Shown piece after piece: positions 59,565 to 64,000 of a stretch of DNA of 64,000 nucleotides (position 1 is its first letter; each line of letters opens with the position of its first letter). The notes beneath the pieces are model-generated. The model worked only from the letters and a program-made list of their open reading frames with translations, was not told the origin of the DNA and did no database searches. Source of the DNA: Apostichopus japonicus (Eukaryota > Echinodermata > Holothuroidea > Aspidochirotida > Stichopodidae); NCBI RefSeq assembly GCF_037975245.1, contig NC_092561.1, positions 20,211,508-20,275,507 of the forward strand, in the 5' to 3' direction. The position numbers and the translations under genes were made by a program.

Positions 59565-62500
59565 CTGAAATGAAAAAGAGACAAAAAACAAAACAATATG
59601 GCTATATCAGATTTAGTTAAATGGATATGTCTACACAAAGCTTGGTAGGAGGATAAATTTTGTAGCAGATTTACAAAGGGGATGGAAGCGTAGTGTATAT
59701 TAAAGGGACATTCATGTGACAGCCAATGCAATCATTATCTTAAAGAGGAATAGTCCACCTTGTTAAGTTGAAACCCCAATCTAAATATTTCTTATTACCT
59801 ACTCGAGGTATAGTTGATTGAATGTAACATTCTTTGACCAGCCAATGTCTCAATTCTTCTAGTGAGTGGATCACAGTAAATGGTCTGTGAAGTCGTAACG
59901 TCCGATGTTTATCAAAAGTGTTACTTTTCTTATTGTTATATTTGAATGTTAGCTTAGCTGTGAATGTTTTCTGTATATAGAATTTCATTCAATGAAATGT
60001 ATATTTTGGTATAAATTTTACACACATCGACAGCTCGGTTGCTATGAGGACATCAATCCCTCTGTTCTTTCCTGCGGCATTCACTAGCCATCACCTCATT
60101 GAATACAACCCACCTGATAAATATGAATTTCAACCAAGATGGACTGTTTGAGTTTTCATATTTACATGATTTGTTTTAAGGAAAGTTGATCTATATATGC
60201 TGACTTCATATGGCATGTTAAATCCACCAACGTCAATAGGCTTATTGTATTCATCAAAGAGATCTGCATAATAAATATTTACTTCTACCAAAATATCTCT
60301 TGAGTGACAGTGTTTACAAATTTGTCTCACTTTGACTTCAGTTGACTCCAGAAAAGAATAGGATCCTTGTACCACATAATTTTTAAGTTAAAGTTACAGT
60401 GTCGAATAGCGAAGGACATGTCTCTCTCCACCTCTACCTCATGATATGTATCTGCACGCACATCACCATCGAACCGGTTCCTTTTGCATTCAGTAACAAC
60501 CAGAATGCAAAAATGCATTGTGGTTTCGATGATATAAGATGCGCAGTTTTCTTCATGAATCTGACGTAATGAATATTGAGGGTAGACATTTTACAAGGGT
60601 TTCAGGATTTGACCTCTGATGACCCCAAATGATCTTTGCCTTCCAGCAAAAACAATATGCTTCTTTTACACAACGTACTCCTACACACCAAATATGAAGT
60701 CTGCCCATGATTCCCTTCTTGAGATATCGTGTTAAAGAGGTTTTCACAAGTTGACTCCTGGTGACCCCAAATGACCTTTGACCTCCACCAAAAACAATAG
60801 ACTTTTTGTACTTAATGTGATACTTCTACACACTAAGTATAAAGTTGGTCCAACTTTCCTTTCTTGAAATATAGTGTTTACAAAGTGTTCACAATTTGAC
60901 CCCTGGTGACCCCAAGTGACCTTTAACCGTCACCAAAAACAATAGGCTTCTTGTAATTAATGTGGTGCTTTTACACACAAAATTGGTCTGACCTTCCCTT
61001 ATTGTGTTTACAAGCTGGGCGCCACAAACGCACTCACACAAACTAACATACACACACGCGCACCCACACATACGTCATTATGAATGCATAGGTTACGACT
61101 ATCATCGAAACCAAAAACATTATCTGTAAAAGAGATATATTTCAAATATTGTTTTAGATTTCTTAGTCGCACAGATATTACTAGAACCTTAATTACTGCA
61201 CAATGTTTTCATGAAGTGCAGTAAATAAACAGATGGACGTATATTATGGCAGCTGTTTACATTTTAAACCAAGTTACATTATATATCATGCAAGGAATTC
61301 ACTTCAGTAAATTAGTGCAATATAATAGTTCTGAGATATCTGACAAATCTATAACATACAATACGAGATGCTGATGAACAGTATTACTGACATCTATTCT
61401 CCATCACCGTATCGTTGTATTTTGGACCTCTGATTCGGTCATACTGACTGAATAACCATGAAATGATTAATGATATTCTGTTAACATAAGAACCGGAAAG
61501 CAGCACAAGTACACAAGTTACTGGTACACTGACATTGGATTCCATCTGTCCACCTCATTTAATGGGAAAGTTGTAAAAGTGAGATTCTACACAGTTTATT
61601 TGCTGTTTTAATTTTGCAGAAAGAAATCAAGTTTACTTTAAAGGGTAAAGTCGGTATCTGTAGCAGAAAGTAGTTTTATGTATGAAACAGTTATATCTTT
61701 AATTGCTTATGTCTTTGAAGTATTTATATTATTAATTTAAATACTTACCTTGCTCATACAGCTGCTCTTGCAGGTCTCTGCGGCCAGCTGCTATTAAAGC
61801 CTCACCCAGTACTCTGTATGTGAATTTACCCCCATTTTCCTGTTTGCATTTCAACAACATCTGATAAACAGTTTCATTGTGTCCCTCTTTGGCATAATCT
61901 ATCTGAAGTGTTTCTAGGTCTGAGTCTTCTAGTCCAAGCTTTCTACCTACTGTTCTCCATTTTCTTGGAAAATTCTTGGAGAGCTCCTGTAATATGATCA
62001 GAGTATTTCATAATTTTTTTAAATCGATTACAGTATGAAGTAACATTCAAATTGATGGTATTCCATTTATTGTTCACTTGAAATTATGCTATAACTGACT
62101 CCTGCTGTATATTGTATATATACTGTATATTACAGCATGATACAAAATGGTAGAGTTAACATGCAGGTCATATGTCTCTAAATTCCAAGAGTGAAGTCAC
62201 TCCAAGGAGTTTGTGAATACCCCCTTCCCCCCTCCCCTTCCCCATTTAGATAATACGGTGACTTGGTTCAGGAAAATCACTGGGAATGACTAGACTAAAA
62301 AAAAATCCATGACCACACTGCAGAATGGATCAGGAAAATTTCAATAGTTGTCACTAGCTACAGTAGATGTCTCTCAGATGTGATGAAAATAACATATAAC
62401 GATTCTACCAAGTACAAATTTGAAACTCCTTAGCACTTGTGCAGACCCAGAACGAGCAAATCGAAAACATTACAAAACAAAAATTGGTGACAAGTTGTCA

Positions 62501-63568
62501 GTCACCACCCAACCGGAGTGTGTAGCACACTCAACTTATTTGCAATGCATGCTGCATGATTGCAGACGAAATGCGTACTAATGGAGTGTGCACAGTCTTG
62601 TAGATATGCGTGTAGTGTGGAATTTATTTAAAATATTTACAACTGGTGCACATCCCCATCTGGCTCAATAATACTTGTGTTACCTTACTTTGGGTGCTGG
62701 AGTATAGGTTTCTATATGGAATCACCTGATCGATTGAGCAACTTGGGAAAATATGTCTTAGATACAAGCACTAGAAGAACAGAAACAGATTTCAGATAAC
62801 CTGACAATGCAAAGTCATTCCCTTTTGAAAGTTGACAACAGTAGTGGCATAAGTGGAAGTTGAAAATCTCTCAGTCACTTAAGAGAGTAAAGGTCAAATC
62901 CTGTGACAGTTAGTAACAAATAGGAATGCCAGTTGTCAAAGAAATGGTGCTCAAAATTAAACTAATGATATGAGAGTCATTTTTTAAGCAGGTATTAATT
63001 TGATTTTGGCAATTTAAGACTTAATGTTGCCTGTCATCAGTCTGTCAGATATTATGAGTGATTAATTTTTTGTCTCTGAAATATAGAACTGGAACCTAAC
63101 AGTAAATATCAGAAATGGTGACCACTATGGTAACATTATCAAGAAGTCCCAAGTATGGAATAGACATTTCCCCAGCCCATGTAAAATATGAAATTTCATA
63201 TGAATGCTGCAATCCGACCCTTCCTCAACACAGGTTTACAGAACAACCTTTTAGAAATGTATGTGTAACCTTCGGAGGGAGGTATAAAATCTGTAATTAT
63301 TTGTTTTGGCTAAATGCAGATAGTACACATTATGGGGCAACAATCATCAAACTACAACTTTCACCAATTTGTGTTTTATGGCCTAAAAAGACTGTATCCA
63401 GGACAACAGAATCTTGTGTATGTAAATTCTTACCCAGAGAATATCTGTTCTGCTTCCTATTGGTTGTTTGAGAGTAAGACTTTCATCATCTGATTCAGTC
63501 TCCTTCTGAGATAGTCCTGCAGCTACTAATTTATCATAACTGCTAGCTGCAGAATCTTCCACTCCATC
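58582..63568 (-). CDS. Gene D: Death-domain paralogue with triplicated tail (5' end outside window)
   Basis: Visible exons: 63568-63434 (linker, 45 codons, phase 0/0), 61986-61749 (Death domain, 238 bp, phase 0/1) and 59564-58582 (tail). The second linker module present in gene B is deleted between Death and tail exons, which should shift the frame; but the tail exon starts CA/ATG instead of CAG/ATG, so joining phase 1 to it restores the frame (G + CA = Ala, then MKQHEN). The tail holds three ~340-bp repeats, the third frameshifted, and ends without the hydrophobic anchor of gene B. CARD exons, if present, lie to the right of the window. A soluble or nuclear variant, or a decaying gene, are both possible. 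Confidence 0.55.
60600..61015. repeat. ~145-bp repeats with DR1-like sites, gene D intron
   Basis: Three units; a perfect TGACCTTTGACCT at 60772-60784 and variants at 60643-60655 and 60917-60929. Same family as 31780-33060. Confidence 0.8.
61749..61986 (-). CDS. Gene D Death domain exon
   Basis: 238 bp, phase 0/1, same borders as gene B exon 5. [53 protein letters not shown]. The usual core W of helix 4 is C here (MLLKC versus MLLTW), which may weaken or change packing. Open reading frame intact. Confidence 0.85.
63434..63568 (-). CDS. Gene D linker exon
   Basis: 135 bp, phase 0/0, acceptor ctgatattag, donor GTAAGA. Begins DGVEDSAASSYDKLVAAGLS; five codons shorter than gene B exon 4 and diverged in the second half. 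Confidence 0.7.
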
Positions 63569-64000
63569 CTAATATCAGAAAATGAGAAAAATATAAATAT
63601 GTTAAACATTGACTTTTAACTTTAAATTTTGAGATCCAGCATTGTATCCAAGTCACTTGGTTGTGACTACTTTACACCAGTCAATGTTCCTCAATTCAAG
63701 TCTAGTCACAAGTAAATTTTATTTCATCAGGTCAAGTCGATCACAAGTCATTTGAGTTTATTGCAAGTCAAATCAAGTCACAAATTAATGTTTCTAAATC
63801 CAAGTGAAGTTGAAAGTCCAATATGAAAGCAACTTATATATACATAATATAGGTATAGGCATACAACGCATCAATGGTTAAGGACCAACAAGTTACTTTT
63901 GTGAAGTGATGCGGGTGTGCGGTGGATGACCTGCATCAATGACCTCCAGCTGCATTGCTTGAACCAATTATATTCCATATATATATGTATATATATATAT

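Larger units (their letters stand above)
56452..60530. repeat. Segmental duplication: gene D 3' block (matches 19323-23500)
   Basis: Collinear with the gene B 3' block, including the distal flank, poly(A) signal, terminal exon and preceding intron. Confidence 0.85.
61192..64000. repeat. Segmental duplication around gene D linker and Death exons (matches 25317-29170)
   Basis: Collinear with the gene B block up to the (TA)n tract at the right edge (63977-64000). It lacks the 825 bp present at 25640-26465. Confidence 0.9.

Noticed and set aside
59740-59988. Frame [20 protein letters not shown] ending at a GT site
   Set aside because: The gene B counterpart (22960-23110) has two in-frame stops at conserved positions, and the Death-to-tail phases already work without it.

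Overview
ORGANISM. Eukaryotic, AT-rich, intron-rich DNA full of (TA)n tracts and decayed transposons (BEL/Pao, Ty3/Gypsy, DIRS-like, two LINE types, tRNA-derived SINEs, hAT-like elements, TTAA-flanked MITEs). The repeat spectrum, the frequent 'taggccta' words and the expansion of death-fold genes suggest a marine invertebrate deuterostome, most likely an echinoderm (possibly a sea cucumber). This is inference; no single-copy marker was available to prove it.

MAIN CONTENT. The minus strand carries a tandem cluster of four related multi-exon genes (A to D, left to right), made by large segmental duplications. Gene B (start 35225, stop 21907) can be assembled completely: seven exons, all splice phases compatible, total 1644 nt = 547 codons plus stop. 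It reads N-terminal CARD, short linker exon, 50-residue linker, Death domain, second copy of the short linker exon, then a long basic, low-complexity tail ending in a single C-terminal hydrophobic anchor. CARD-disordered tail-C-terminal anchor is the layout of MAVS, the mitochondrial adaptor of RIG-I-like receptors; a Death domain between them is an addition. Gene C (52012 to 48085) has CARD, short linker and a 360-residue disordered exon, with no Death domain and no anchor seen. Gene D (63568 to 58582, 5' end beyond the window) has a Death domain and a tail exon with a triplicated 340-bp unit, but no anchor. Gene A (2151 to 733) shows only its two CARD exons; its ATG has become ACG and the rest lies left of the window.

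LAYOUT. 1-460 hairpin-rich repeat; 462-3172 gene A 5' block; 3766-8430 broken BEL/Pao element on the minus strand, its gag start amplified with SINEs to 9830; 10808-13430 diverged tandem duplication; 13990-15066 Ty3/Gypsy gag remnant carrying a hAT-like MITE; 15475-16170 LINE RT remnant; 17192-17825 exons of a decayed UTP20 copy; 18240-29170 the 3' half of gene B; 29-33.6 kb a repeat-rich intron; 33950-42480 the 5' block of gene B, interrupted by a young Ty3/Gypsy element (36911-41885); 43.5-47.9 kb simple repeats, LINE and MITEs; 48-56.1 kb gene C and its 5' block, with a nested pair of hAT-like insertions; 56.45-64 kb gene D.

HOW IT FITS TOGETHER. If the MAVS-like reading is right, the products are signalling adaptors: the CARD would bind CARDs of RIG-I-like receptors, the Death domain would recruit a second death-fold partner, and the C-terminal anchor would place the protein on mitochondria or another organelle. 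Loss of the anchor or of a domain in sister copies could give soluble variants. Several insertions have a target-site duplication and an intact empty site in a sister block, so the order of duplication and insertion can be read within the window.
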